Shown here piece by piece: positions 16,589-25,203 of a stretch of DNA of 64,000 nucleotides. The position numbers were made by a program, and so were the translations under genes. This DNA is from JAYOEY01 sp038120295 (GTDB lineage Bacteria > Pseudomonadota > Alphaproteobacteria > MPNO01 > UBA2964): positions 1 through 64,000 of the forward strand of contig JAYOLL010000013.1 in NCBI GenBank assembly GCA_038120295.1. The letters run 5' to 3'. The notes beneath the pieces are model-generated. The model saw only the letters and a program-made list of their open reading frames with translations. It was not told where the DNA came from and searched no databases. Positions within the stretch are counted from its first letter, which is position 1. Each line of letters opens with the position of its first letter.

Positions 16589-18552
16589 TCGTCGCCACCT
16601 CGGGTCATATCGATCACGGCAAGACGGTGCTGGTGAAGGCGCTGACCGGCGTCGATACCGACCGGCTTCCGGAAGAGAAGAACCGCGGCATTTCCATCGA
16701 CCTCGGCTATGCCTACCGGGCGCTGGAGGGCGACGACGGAGAAGAGGGCGGGTCGGGCGAGGAAGTGCTCGGCTTCGTCGACGTGCCGGGACACGAACGC
16801 TTCGTGCGCAACATGCTGGCGGGCGTCACCGGCATCGATTACGCGCTCCTCATCGTCGCCGCCGATGACGGGCCGATGCCGCAGACCGAGGAGCATCTCG
16901 CTATCCTCGACCTGCTGGGCATCAGGGAAGGCGCGGTGGTCATCACCAAGACCGATCGGGTTGAGCCGGAGCGCGTCGCCGAGGTCGAGGAACTGCTGGA
17001 AATTCTGCTCGACGAAACCTTCCTCGCCGGCGCGCCGGTGTTCGCCGCTTCCGCCATCAAGGGAGACGGCATTGCGGAAATCCGCGCCCATCTGGCGGAC
17101 GTCGCGCGACGCATGGCGGATCGCAAGCCCGAGGGCGCGTTCCGGCTCGCCATCGACCGCCGTTTCATCGTGCCGGGCAGCGGGCTTGTCGTGACCGGCA
17201 CCGTGTTCTCCGGTCAGGTCGCCCCCGAGGATCAGCTCGTGCTGTCGCCGTCCGGCAGGCGCGTCCGGGTGCGCGGGTTGCACGCCCAGAACCGGGAGGC
17301 TGTTTCCGGCATGGTGGGGCAGCGCTGCGCGGTCAATATCGCCGCCACCGGTCTCGACCGCGACGCGGTTCATCGCGGCGACTGGCTCGTGGCGGAGCGG
17401 GCGCACGCGCCGACGCAACGGTTCGATGCGCGCATAAGGCTGCTGCGGACGGAAAAGAAACCGCTGCGCCACTGGACCCCGCTGCATCTGCATGTCGGCG
17501 CGGCCGATATCGCCGCCCGCGTCGCGGTCCTTGGCGCGCGGCAGATCGAGCCGGGGGAAAGTGCGCTGGTGCAGCTTGTGCTCGACCGGCCGACCAACCT
17601 GTTGCGCGACGACCGGCTGATCCTGCGCGATCAGTCAGCCACGCGTACCCTGGCGGGCGGGCGCGTGCTCGACCCGTGGGCGCAGGCGCGCGGCCGGGCC
17701 CGCCCTGCACGGCTGGAAACGCTCGCCCTGCTGGAACTCGACGATCCGGCGGAGGCGATGACCGCTCTGCTGGAGAACGCCACAGATGGCGTCGACCTGG
17801 CTGCTTTCGCGCGGGCGCGCAATCTTGACGATGCGGCGATGGACGAAATCGCGGAGACCGCCGACATGGTCCGGCTCGGCCGTGGAGAAGAAGCGCGCGG
17901 CGTCTCCCGCACATTCTGGCAGGCGCTGAAAGAGGCGACGCTCGCCGCGCTCGCCGACTGGCACAGGGACAAGCCCGGTGAGCTCGGCCCGGCGGAGAAC
18001 GCGCTGCGGCAGCGGCTGGAGGCGCGCCCGTCGCCCGCAATCTTCTCGGCGCTGATCGCGACCTTGTCGAATGGGGGGAAGGTCGCCACCGCCAACATGC
18101 AGATCAGCCTGGCCGATCACGTGCCCGGCATGCCCGGCGCCGACCGCAAGATTTGGGAGCGCGCGAAGAAGATCCTGCAAGACGGCGGCGCGCGCCCGCC
18201 CTCGGTGCACGAGATGGCGGGGGAGATGAACCTCAAGGTCGCTCCGCTCAACGCCCTCCTGCGCCGCGCCGCTGCCATCGGGTTCGTGGTGCAGGTGGCG
18301 AAGAACCGATTCATCCTGCGGGACGAAATGCTCAAGCTGGCCGAGATCGCGGAGCAGTGCGCGGCAGACTCGGACGCCGGCACCTTCACCGCCGCCGAAT
18401 ACCGCAACGCGTCCGGCATCGGCCGCAACCTGACCATCGAACTGCTGGAAACGCTCGACCGCGCCGGCATGACGAAACGCAGCGGCAACGACCGGATTAT
18501 CGTAAAGCCGGCCGCGGAACTATATGGCGAGGTGGAAGCGGGCGCCGCTTGA
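16585..18552 (+). CDS. selB: selenocysteine-specific elongation factor SelB
   Basis: GTPase that delivers Sec-tRNA(Sec) to UGA codons marked by a SECIS. The 655 residues include G1 GHIDHGKT at residues 7-14, G3 DVPGHE and G4 TKTD. EF-Tu-like domains 2 and 3 follow, then a C-terminal array of winged helices (about 440-655). The last of these, RNASGIGRNLTIELLETLDRA, is the mRNA-hairpin-binding type. Full length is retained, so the factor should be able to read bacterial SECIS elements such as the two predicted here. It overlaps selA by 4 nt, and selC begins 34 nt after its stop. Confidence 0.97.
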   Translation: MIVATSGHIDHGKTVLVKALTGVDTDRLPEEKNRGISIDLGYAYRALEGDDGEEGGSGEEVLGFVDVPGHERFVRNMLAGVTGIDYALLIVAADDGPMPQTEEHLAILDLLGIREGAVVITKTDRVEPERVAEVEELLEILLDETFLAGAPVFAASAIKGDGIAEIRAHLADVARRMADRKPEGAFRLAIDRRFIVPGSGLVVTGTVFSGQVAPEDQLVLSPSGRRVRVRGLHAQNREAVSGMVGQRCAVNIAATGLDRDAVHRGDWLVAERAHAPTQRFDARIRLLRTEKKPLRHWTPLHLHVGAADIAARVAVLGARQIEPGESALVQLVLDRPTNLLRDDRLILRDQSATRTLAGGRVLDPWAQARGRARPARLETLALLELDDPAEAMTALLENATDGVDLAAFARARNLDDAAMDEIAETADMVRLGRGEEARGVSRTFWQALKEATLAALADWHRDKPGELGPAENALRQRLEARPSPAIFSALIATLSNGGKVATANMQISLADHVPGMPGADRKIWERAKKILQDGGARPPSVHEMAGEMNLKVAPLNALLRRAAAIGFVVQVAKNRFILRDEMLKLAEIAEQCAADSDAGTFTAAEYRNASGIGRNLTIELLETLDRAGMTKRSGNDRIIVKPAAELYGEVEAGAA

Positions 18553-18585
18553 TTGCCCGGAGATGAAGATTATTGTTACCCATAC

Positions 18586-18681
18586 GGAAGGGATTCGTGA
18601 GCCGGTGCTGCGCCCGGGCTTCAAACCCGGTGAGGGACGTTAAACGTGTCTGGTGGGTTCGACTCCCACTCTCTTCCGCCA
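18586..18681 (+). tRNA. selC: tRNA-Sec (anticodon UCA)
   Basis: A 96-nt gene with the 8-bp acceptor stem GGAAGGGA/TCTCTTCC, discriminator G and encoded CCA. The anticodon arm is CCGGG-CTTCAAA-CCCGG with TCA at 18621-18623. It has a long variable arm and a GTGGG-TTCGACT-CCCAC T-arm. The long acceptor, long extra arm and UCA anticodon identify it. It immediately follows selB and very probably shares its transcript. Confidence 0.95.
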
Positions 18682-18712
18682 TTCTTTCCGCTTCCTGTCT
18701 TTAGGACCCCAT

Positions 18713-20065
18713 ATGGACAAGCTCACCAGCCAGATCGCCTCGTTCGCCGCGTCGCTGAAACCGGAGGACCTGTCCGGCGAGGCAATTCGGGTCGGCGTGC
18801 AGCATCTGATCGATGCGCTGGGCTGCGCGGTCGGCGCCCACGATTGCGAACCGGCCGAGATCGGCCGGCGTCTGTCGAACGGGCAGTCGCCCGGCAAGGT
18901 GGCGGGGCGGCTGCTGTTCGAGGACCGGCTACTGCCCGCGGAGTCGGCGGCCTTCGTCAACAGCTGCATGATTCGCAATTTCGATTTCAACGACCGCTAT
19001 CCCGGCGGCCATCCGAGCGACTGTCTCGGCGCGCATCTGGCGCTGTCGGGCGCGCAGCAGATCAGCGGGGCGCGGTTCCTCACTGCCATGGTCGTGTCCT
19101 ACGAAATCTTCGCCCGGCTGAGCGACGCAGGGCAGCTCAGCCGCAACGGCTGGGACCAGGGGTTCAATATCGGCATCGCGACGGCGGCAGGGATCGGCAA
19201 TATGCTGGGCCTGACCTTCGAGCAGATCGCCAACGCCGTCGGCATCATCGGTGCGTCCAGCGTGCCGCTGCGCGTGACGCGCTCCGGCGAGCTCACGCCG
19301 TGGAAAAACGTGGCGACTCCCTATGCCGCGAAGAACGGGCTGTTCGCGGCCCTGCTGGCGTCCGAGGGCATGACCGGCCCGCTGAGCATCTTCGAGGGGC
19401 GCGACGGTCTTTTCCAGAAGGTGATCGGGCCGTTCGATCTCGATGCCTTCCCGACCGAAGGCGGCGACTATTTCACGCCGGTGGTGCTGCTCAAATACTG
19501 GCCCATCGAGACCAACGGCCAGCCGGTCGTGTGGGCGGCGCAGGAGCTGCGTGACCGCGCGCCGCTGGATGAGATCGAAACCATCCATTGCGACGTCAAC
19601 AAATTTACCAAGTACGAGATCGGCAGCGAGCCCGAGAAATGGGACCCGCAGACGCGCGAGACCGCCGATCACAGCCTGCCCTATATCCTCGCCCGCACGC
19701 TGGTCGACGGCACGATCACGGTGAAGTCGTTTACGCCCGAAATGGTGCTCGACCCGGCGCTGCGTCCGGTCATGAACAAAATCACGGTCGAGGTGGCCGA
19801 CGACATGGAGGCCATCATGCCCGACCGGATGGGCTTCCGCCTGACGATCACGCTCAAGGACGGCACGACCCACAAATCGGAAATTTTCGATCCCAAGGGC
19901 GATCCCAACAACCCGATGCAGGACGAGGACATCGAGGCCAAGTTCCGCGCGATGGCGGAGCCGTTCTACGGCAAGGCTCGCTGCGATTCAGCGCTCGCCG
20001 CCTGGTGGGGCATGAAGGACGCCGAGGACCTGCGCCCGCTGATCGCGACACTGGATATGTATTGA
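18713..20065 (+). CDS. MmgE/PrpD-family protein
   Basis: A 450-residue member of the MmgE/PrpD fold. Its best-known members dehydrate 2-methylcitrate, but many are of unknown substrate. Recognisable stretches are VGVQHLIDALGCAVGAH near the N-terminus, the conserved NFDFNDRYPGGHPSD segment and VTRSGELTPWKNVATPYAAKNG in the middle. The ATG at 18713 is 31 nt after the selC end; a reading frame starting inside the tRNA was rejected. No methylcitrate synthase or prpB neighbour is present, so a methylcitrate cycle role is not supported by context. It is convergent with the sigma-54 activator gene. Confidence 0.9.
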   Translation: MDKLTSQIASFAASLKPEDLSGEAIRVGVQHLIDALGCAVGAHDCEPAEIGRRLSNGQSPGKVAGRLLFEDRLLPAESAAFVNSCMIRNFDFNDRYPGGHPSDCLGAHLALSGAQQISGARFLTAMVVSYEIFARLSDAGQLSRNGWDQGFNIGIATAAGIGNMLGLTFEQIANAVGIIGASSVPLRVTRSGELTPWKNVATPYAAKNGLFAALLASEGMTGPLSIFEGRDGLFQKVIGPFDLDAFPTEGGDYFTPVVLLKYWPIETNGQPVVWAAQELRDRAPLDEIETIHCDVNKFTKYEIGSEPEKWDPQTRETADHSLPYILARTLVDGTITVKSFTPEMVLDPALRPVMNKITVEVADDMEAIMPDRMGFRLTITLKDGTTHKSEIFDPKGDPNNPMQDEDIEAKFRAMAEPFYGKARCDSALAAWWGMKDAEDLRPLIATLDMY

Positions 20066-20127
20066 TCCATGGCTGCGCGTGCGCGACGGTTGTTGGCCAG
20101 TTGCTCCGGTTTTTTGCGGAATTCTGA

Positions 20128-21769
20128 TCAGACTTCGGATTCGAGTCGCAGTTTTCTGATTTGAGAATATAACGTTGTCGGTTTGACCCCTAACAACTCC
20201 GCTGCTCCGTTTTTTCCCGAGACCCGCCCTCCCGCTACGCTCAACGCTCTTTTTATATTCTGGACTTCTATCTGCCGAATTTGCTGAGCCGTCATAACGT
20301 CGTCGCGTTCCCAGCCCACAGATGCAGGCGAAGGCTTTCTATCCGTTGTCCGTTTTGACTCACGCGGTAATCGCGGTAGATCGATCTGCATTCGGCCATT
20401 GCGAGCGAGAATTGCTGCGCGCTCCATGACGTTCTGCAGCTCGCGGGCATTTCCCGGCCAGTCGTATTCGGAAAGGGCTTCGCTGTTGGCGCGTGTCATT
20501 GTCGGCTCCGTGATATTCAGCTGGAAACAGCTCTGGCGCAGGAAATGTTGCGCAAGCAGTGGGATGTCGCCGCGACGTTCCCGCAACGGAGCGCAATGAA
20601 TGGGAAATACGTTTAGCCTGAAATAGAGGTCTTCCCGAAAACGATGGGCGGCGACTTCATCGCGTAAATCGAGGTTCGTNNNNNNNNNNNNNNNNNNNNN
20701 NNNNNNNNNNNNNNNNNNNNNNNNNNNNNNNNNNNNNNNNNNNNNNNNNNNNNNNNNNNNNNNNNNNNNNNNNNNNNNNGTTCGTGGCGTCGGACTGGCC
20801 AAGGATCTCCGAATGGTTCGACTGAGTAAGGATTTCCTCCTGCAGATACTCGTTTTCCTTTTCAAGACGTTCCCGCAGGGCCGCGTTCTCAGTCAGAGCA
20901 TTGCGTAGCCTTTGTTCATTATTCTTTCGCTCCGAAATGTCTCGAAACACGATAACCGCGCCGACCGATATATCATTATCGTCGATGATGGGGGTCGATG
21001 TGTATTCAACCCGAATGGGACGACCGTCCTTACGCCAGAACACCTCGTCGTCGACGGTTTTCACCGTACGCTGTTTGAAGGCGTTGTATATGGGACAGTC
21101 CTCTACCGGATAGGGAGAACCATCCATGTTCTTGTGATGCACTGTCTGGTGCATGTTTTGACCGATCAGTTCCTCTGCCCGCCAGCCGAGCATGTTTTCC
21201 ACCGCCGGATTTACGAAGGTCGTCAGCCCCTGGTCGTCTACACCGAAAATGCCTTCGCCCGCCGCATGCAGAATTAGCTGATGACGTCGTTCCACTTCTC
21301 TAAGGAAGCTCTCGGCCTTCCGCCATTCAACCAGGCCCTGGCGGTACAGATTATTGATTTCGCCGCCTAAATTTCGCCGCCGCAATTTCGGCAGGTCGAT
21401 GATTGTAATAACAACGTATAGGACGCCATCGACCCTGAATGCCGTTAGCAGGTGTTCCAGGTCCAGCGCATTCTGTTTTGCATCCGCCAGGACAATGTCC
21501 CGTGTATATGCATGGCCGCGTTCCATTGCTTCCTGAGTGGCGACATGCAGCGGCGCGATGGCGTGCCCGTAAATGTCGGAGATCGATTTTCCGGACAGCG
21601 CGACGCCGATCCGGCTGAAAAACCGCTCGGCCGTTTTGCTGGCCCTCAAAATTGCGTTTTTCTCCGGCAACAATAGCAATTGCGGCTCAGCATTGTTGCA
21701 AAAGGCCTCCGACAGAATACCTGTCGTTGGATCCCTGGTCACTCCACTGTCTATCCGGTCCTGCGACAT
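20128..21769 (-). CDS. PAS-containing sigma-54-dependent activator, interrupted by an assembly gap
   Basis: Enhancer-binding activator likely to control the divergent cyanate operon. Order from the N-terminus: a possible sensor domain (about 1-130), a PAS domain (about 155-275; GIFGVDDQGLTTFVNPA, GAVIVFRDISERK), and a coiled-coil linker of Glu, Arg and Leu heptads. The first turns of the AAA+ domain (EILGQSDA) follow, then the 100-N gap. After the gap come the AAA+ lid (REDLYFRLNVFP, WPGNARELQN) and a C-terminal Fis-type helix-turn-helix (GAAELLGVKPTTLYSQIRKL). Walker A, GAFTGA and Walker B all fall in the missing part. The two sides are in different frames across the 100 N, so the gap length is wrong. 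ATG 21769 has a GGAG site at 21779-21782. Confidence 0.88.
20680..20779. other. assembly gap (100 N) inside the sigma-54 activator
   Basis: A 100-N placeholder. The protein before it stops at the start of the AAA+ domain and the protein after it resumes at the TNLDLRDE segment that normally follows Walker B, so roughly 120-130 codons are missing. Reading frames require a true length divisible by three. The flanks share only GTTCGT. Confidence 0.95.
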
Positions 21770-21810
21770 TGCAATTTCTCCTTGGGCCGATCCCCCGGCA
21801 ACCGGATAAA

Positions 21811-21871
21811 ATTATGAAATATGATAATATGGTTATGAAAAATCATAAATTATAAAAAATCGTAATTTTTT
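21811..21871. promoter_or_regulatory. three phased inverted repeats, candidate activator-binding sites
   Basis: Three AT-rich palindromes: ATTAT-N8-ATAAT (21811-21828), perfect TTATGA-AAAA-TCATAA (21833-21848) and AAAAAAT-CGTA-ATTTTTT (21854-21871). Their centres are 21 and 22 bp apart, about two helical turns, so they lie on one DNA face. They are 60-120 bp upstream of the -24/-12 promoter, the usual place for an enhancer, and between the divergent activator gene and cynA. Confidence 0.6.
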
Positions 21872-21930
21872 AAATTTCGTCTTGAATCCATAGGCTGTTG
21901 ATTTTCAAACATAAATTAGCAACAGCCAAC

Positions 21931-21946
21931 TGGCATGCATCTTGCA
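21931..21946 (+). promoter_or_regulatory. sigma-54 (-24/-12) promoter of the cyanate operon
   Basis: TGGCATGCATCTTGCA matches the sigma-54 consensus TGGCAC-N5-TTGCA with one difference, with GG and GC correctly spaced 10 bp apart. A preceding C gives the preferred YTGGCA. The predicted transcript start is about 21957, leaving a 5' leader of about 49 nt before the cynA ATG. Confidence 0.85.
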
Positions 21947-22005
21947 CTCCTTAAAGCATTATTTATTTCGCGGGTCATTTGATCTGACAGCAATGGGAGC
22001 GAGAC

Positions 22006-23400
22006 ATGACTATCAAGAGCTTACAGGACCCTTACAGCGGCGAAAGCGATCTTCGTCATGGCGCAGATTGCTCCTGTAGCGCTTGCGGCGGCACTGGCCT
22101 GGAGGCGTCGTACGACCCGGTTGATGAGACTGTTGAACAGACTGGCGACGAAATGCTCGAGCAGGTCGTGGAAAGCGCCGTTGTGCGTTCTGTTTTCGGT
22201 CACAACGAGCTTTCTCGTCGGTCGTTTGCGACGCTGCTAGGCGGCGCGGCGCTTTCCGCCGCCGTCGCTTCGGCGTTTCCGATGAAGGAAGCCAAGGCGG
22301 CCATTCTCGACAAGCTGGGCAAACCGGAAAAGACGAAGCTCAAGGTCGGGTTTGTGCCCATCACCTGTGCGACGCCCATCATCATGGCAAAGCCGCTGGG
22401 TTTTTATGAGAAATACGGTCTCGACGTCGATGTGATCAAAACGGCCGGCTGGGCGGTTGCTAGGGACAAGTCCCTAAACGGAGAGTACGACGCCTCGCAC
22501 ATGCTCACGCCGATGCCTCTTGCGATAACGATGGGCGCCGGGTCGACCGCGAAACCCTTCCTGATGCCTGCTGTCGAAAATATCAACGGCCAGGCCATCG
22601 TCCTGCATAACGACCACAAGGATAAGAACGACCCCAAGATGTGGAAGGGTTTCAAGTTCGGCGTTCCCTTCGAATTCTCGATGCATAACTTCCTGCTGCG
22701 TTATTACGTTGCTGAGGCTGGTCTCGATCCGGATAAGGACATCCAGATCCGGGTTGTACCTCCGCCCGAGATGGTCGCGAATCTCCGGGCCGGGAATCTC
22801 GACGGTTACCTCTCTCCCGATCCGTTCAACCAGCGGGCCGTATGGGAAAAGATTGGCTTCATCCACATCCTGACCAAGGAAATCTGGCAGGGCCATCCCT
22901 GTTGCGCGTTTGCCTGTTCGCAGGAATTCGCAACCAAACTGCCGAATACCTATGGAAACCTTCTAAAGGCGCTTGTTGACGCGACCCAGTACGCAAGTAA
23001 GCAAGAGAATCGAAAGAAAATCTCGAGGGCGATTGCGCCAAAGAACTACCTCAACCAGCCGGTTCCGGTGATCGAACAGGTCATGACCGGGCGATACGCC
23101 GACGGTCTTGGCAACGTCAAGAATGTGCCTGACCGAATAGATTTCGATCCGTTCCCCTGGCATTCGATGGGGGTCTGGATTCTTACCCAGATGAAACGCT
23201 GGGGTTATGTGAAAGGCGACATTGATTACAAGAAAATCGCCGAAGAAGTTTATCTCACCGCCGATTGCGGCAAGGTGATGAAGGATCTCGGTCTGACGCC
23301 CCCCGACACCACTTACAGAAACCACACGATCATGGGCAAGACATTCGATCCGGCGAAGCCGGAAGCCTATGTCGACAGCTTTGCCATCAAGCGGACCTGA
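22006..23400 (+). CDS. cynA: cyanate/nitrate-type ABC transporter substrate-binding protein
   Basis: A 464-residue periplasmic binding protein of the NrtA/CmpA/CynA family. A long N-terminal region (1-68) holds a Cys cluster (C22, C24, C27 in DCSCSACGG) before a twin-arginine signal, ELSRRSFATLLGG with Arg71-Arg72, and an AEA-K-like cleavage region near 98. The mature part starts LKVGFVPITCATPIIMA and is typical of NrtA-like proteins (GAGSTAKPFLMPAVENINGQ; WQGHPCCAFACS). Export in folded form through Tat is expected. It is the first gene after the sigma-54 promoter and is followed by permease, ATPase and cyanase, so cyanate is the likely ligand. Nitrate or bicarbonate cannot be excluded from the protein alone. 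Confidence 0.9.
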   Translation: MTIKSLQDPYSGESDLRHGADCSCSACGGTGLEASYDPVDETVEQTGDEMLEQVVESAVVRSVFGHNELSRRSFATLLGGAALSAAVASAFPMKEAKAAILDKLGKPEKTKLKVGFVPITCATPIIMAKPLGFYEKYGLDVDVIKTAGWAVARDKSLNGEYDASHMLTPMPLAITMGAGSTAKPFLMPAVENINGQAIVLHNDHKDKNDPKMWKGFKFGVPFEFSMHNFLLRYYVAEAGLDPDKDIQIRVVPPPEMVANLRAGNLDGYLSPDPFNQRAVWEKIGFIHILTKEIWQGHPCCAFACSQEFATKLPNTYGNLLKALVDATQYASKQENRKKISRAIAPKNYLNQPVPVIEQVMTGRYADGLGNVKNVPDRIDFDPFPWHSMGVWILTQMKRWGYVKGDIDYKKIAEEVYLTADCGKVMKDLGLTPPDTTYRNHTIMGKTFDPAKPEAYVDSFAIKRT

Positions 23401-23404
23401 CGCG

Positions 23405-24235
23405 ATGGCTGCGTCATTGAAAACACGCGCATTTATCCTAAGCATTTGCATTCTCTGTCTGGTGCTGGGCGCCTGGGAACTGGCGCAGCCCAACGCGAAA
23501 GCCACAGGACAACAAACCGAATACGAATTGCTGACCGGGGGAGGCGCCAAGCAGGCTGCCGTACCGCCGCCATCGGAAATAATCGTCAAGGCATGGGAGG
23601 AGCTATCGAACCCCTTCTACGATAAAGGGCCTAACGACAAAGGAATCGGCATTCAGATCGGATATTCCCTCTACCGTGTTCTCTCGGGATATTTTCTGGC
23701 GGCTTTGATTGCCATTCCCATTGGATTCCTGATCGGCATGTCGCCGCTCATGTATCGCGCGCTGGATCCCTTTATTCAGGTCCTGAGACCAATATCGCCA
23801 CTTGCGTGGATGCCGCTGGCGCTGTTCGTCATCAAGGACAGCCAGGCGTCCGCCATATTCGTAATCTTCATCTGCTCGATCTGGCCCATGCTCATCAATA
23901 CCGCTTTCGGCGTTGCGGGTGTGCGCACGGACTGGGTGAATGTTGCACGCACGCATGAACTCGGCGTAATGCGAACAGCCTTTCAGGTCATTCTTCCCGC
24001 AGCGGCGCCGACTATTCTGACAGGCATGAGAATCTCAATCGGCATCGCCTGGCTGGTGATCGTGGCGGCGGAGATGCTCGTTGGCGGCACGGGCATTGGC
24101 TACTACGTCTGGAACGAATGGAACAATCTCGATCTTACGAGCGTAATCTTCTCGATCATTGTCATCGGTGTCGTCGGCATGCTGCTCGATGCCGCCTTTG
24201 CAAAAGTACAGACCGCAGTCAGGTATCAGGAATAG
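23405..24235 (+). CDS. cynB: cyanate-type ABC transporter permease
   Basis: A 276-residue BPD-type inner-membrane permease of the NrtB/SsuC/TauC group. One N-terminal membrane segment is followed by a periplasmic stretch (about 30-85), then five membrane segments. The EAA-like cytoplasmic loop is DWVNVARTHELGVMRTAFQVILPAAAP. The ATG 4 nt after the cynA stop was chosen over an earlier in-frame start inside cynA. It should pair with the ATPase encoded 9 nt downstream. Confidence 0.92.
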   Translation: MAASLKTRAFILSICILCLVLGAWELAQPNAKATGQQTEYELLTGGGAKQAAVPPPSEIIVKAWEELSNPFYDKGPNDKGIGIQIGYSLYRVLSGYFLAALIAIPIGFLIGMSPLMYRALDPFIQVLRPISPLAWMPLALFVIKDSQASAIFVIFICSIWPMLINTAFGVAGVRTDWVNVARTHELGVMRTAFQVILPAAAPTILTGMRISIGIAWLVIVAAEMLVGGTGIGYYVWNEWNNLDLTSVIFSIIVIGVVGMLLDAAFAKVQTAVRYQE

Positions 24236-24244
24236 GTCGATACC

Positions 24245-25171
24245 ATGAGCCAGCCCTTTATTGAGATACGTGAACTCGCCAGGCGCTTTCCCCAACCCGG
24301 ATCGGATGAGCCGGTCACGGTTTTCGAGCATGCAAATTTCAATATTCAGAAAGGAGAATTTGTCTGCATCATCGGTCATTCAGGCTGCGGTAAATCCACG
24401 ATCATGAACATTCTGTCCGGTCTCGACGATGGGAGCGAAGGCAGCGTGACAATGGATGGCAAACAGGTTTCAGGCCCATCGCTTGATCGTGGCGTGGTGT
24501 TCCAGAATTATTCGCTTCTGCCCTGGCTGTCGGCGCTGAAAAACGTGATCTTCGGCGTACGGGCGCGGCACCCCGACTGGACCCGCGAGCAAATTCTCAG
24601 CCATTCGCAGAAATATCTGAATATGGTGGGGATCACGGATGGCGCGGAGCTCCGAAAACCATCGCAATTATCAGGCGGTATGCGTCAGCGCGTATCGATC
24701 GCGCGAGCATTCGCCATCCAGCCTCAGCTTTTGTTGCTCGATGAACCCTTTGGCGCGCTTGATGCGCTTACACGTGGCAGCATCCAGGATGAACTGATCC
24801 GCGTCTGGTCGGCCACCGAGCAGACCATCTTCATGATTACCCATGATGTAGACGAAGCAATCCTGCTGGCGGATCGGATATTGCTTATGACTAATGGCCC
24901 GTTTGCGCGAGTCGCTGAAAGCGTGGTTGTCGATATTGATCGCCCAAGGAACCGGGCGGAAATCATCCATGACGAAGCGTATTACAGGATTCGTAATCAC
25001 CTCGTTGCGTTCCTGACCCGGCGATCCGCCGAACTCGCGGGCGAGCGCGTCGCCGACGGTCTCCTTCAGTTCCCGGCGACGGTTCGGCCAGGCCGGAAAA
25101 GCAGTGATCAGACGGACGCGCCGGATCCGGGGCAGAGCCCCCGGCATCGACTGGTCGTTAACGGCGATTAA
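24245..25171 (+). CDS. cynD: cyanate-type ABC transporter ATP-binding protein
   Basis: A 308-residue ATPase of the NrtD/TauB/SsuB group. Walker A GHSGCGKST, Q-loop FQNYSLLPWLSA, signature LSGGMRQRVS, Walker B LLLLDEPFGALD and the H-loop MITHDVDEA are intact. The last 50 or so residues (after about 255) form a charged, low-complexity tail not needed for the fold. It completes a three-gene importer and is followed 32 nt later by cyanase. The set cynA-cynB-cynD-cynS has the order of the cyanobacterial cynABDS operon. Confidence 0.93.
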   Translation: MSQPFIEIRELARRFPQPGSDEPVTVFEHANFNIQKGEFVCIIGHSGCGKSTIMNILSGLDDGSEGSVTMDGKQVSGPSLDRGVVFQNYSLLPWLSALKNVIFGVRARHPDWTREQILSHSQKYLNMVGITDGAELRKPSQLSGGMRQRVSIARAFAIQPQLLLLDEPFGALDALTRGSIQDELIRVWSATEQTIFMITHDVDEAILLADRILLMTNGPFARVAESVVVDIDRPRNRAEIIHDEAYYRIRNHLVAFLTRRSAELAGERVADGLLQFPATVRPGRKSSDQTDAPDPGQSPRHRLVVNGD

Positions 25172-25203
25172 ATCTCAAACCCACAGCGAATGAGAGACTG
25201 ACA

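Noticed and set aside
18586..18713. selC 3' end as a mobile-element attachment site
   Set aside because: tRNA-Sec genes are known integration targets, but no integrase, repeat of the tRNA end or foreign gene follows; an ordinary MmgE/PrpD gene starts 31 nt later.
20671..20786. Joining the activator gap at the shared GTTCGT to give a continuous frame
   Set aside because: This would be in frame but would remove Walker A, GAFTGA and Walker B; a 6-nt match is easily chance and the family length argues for missing sequence.
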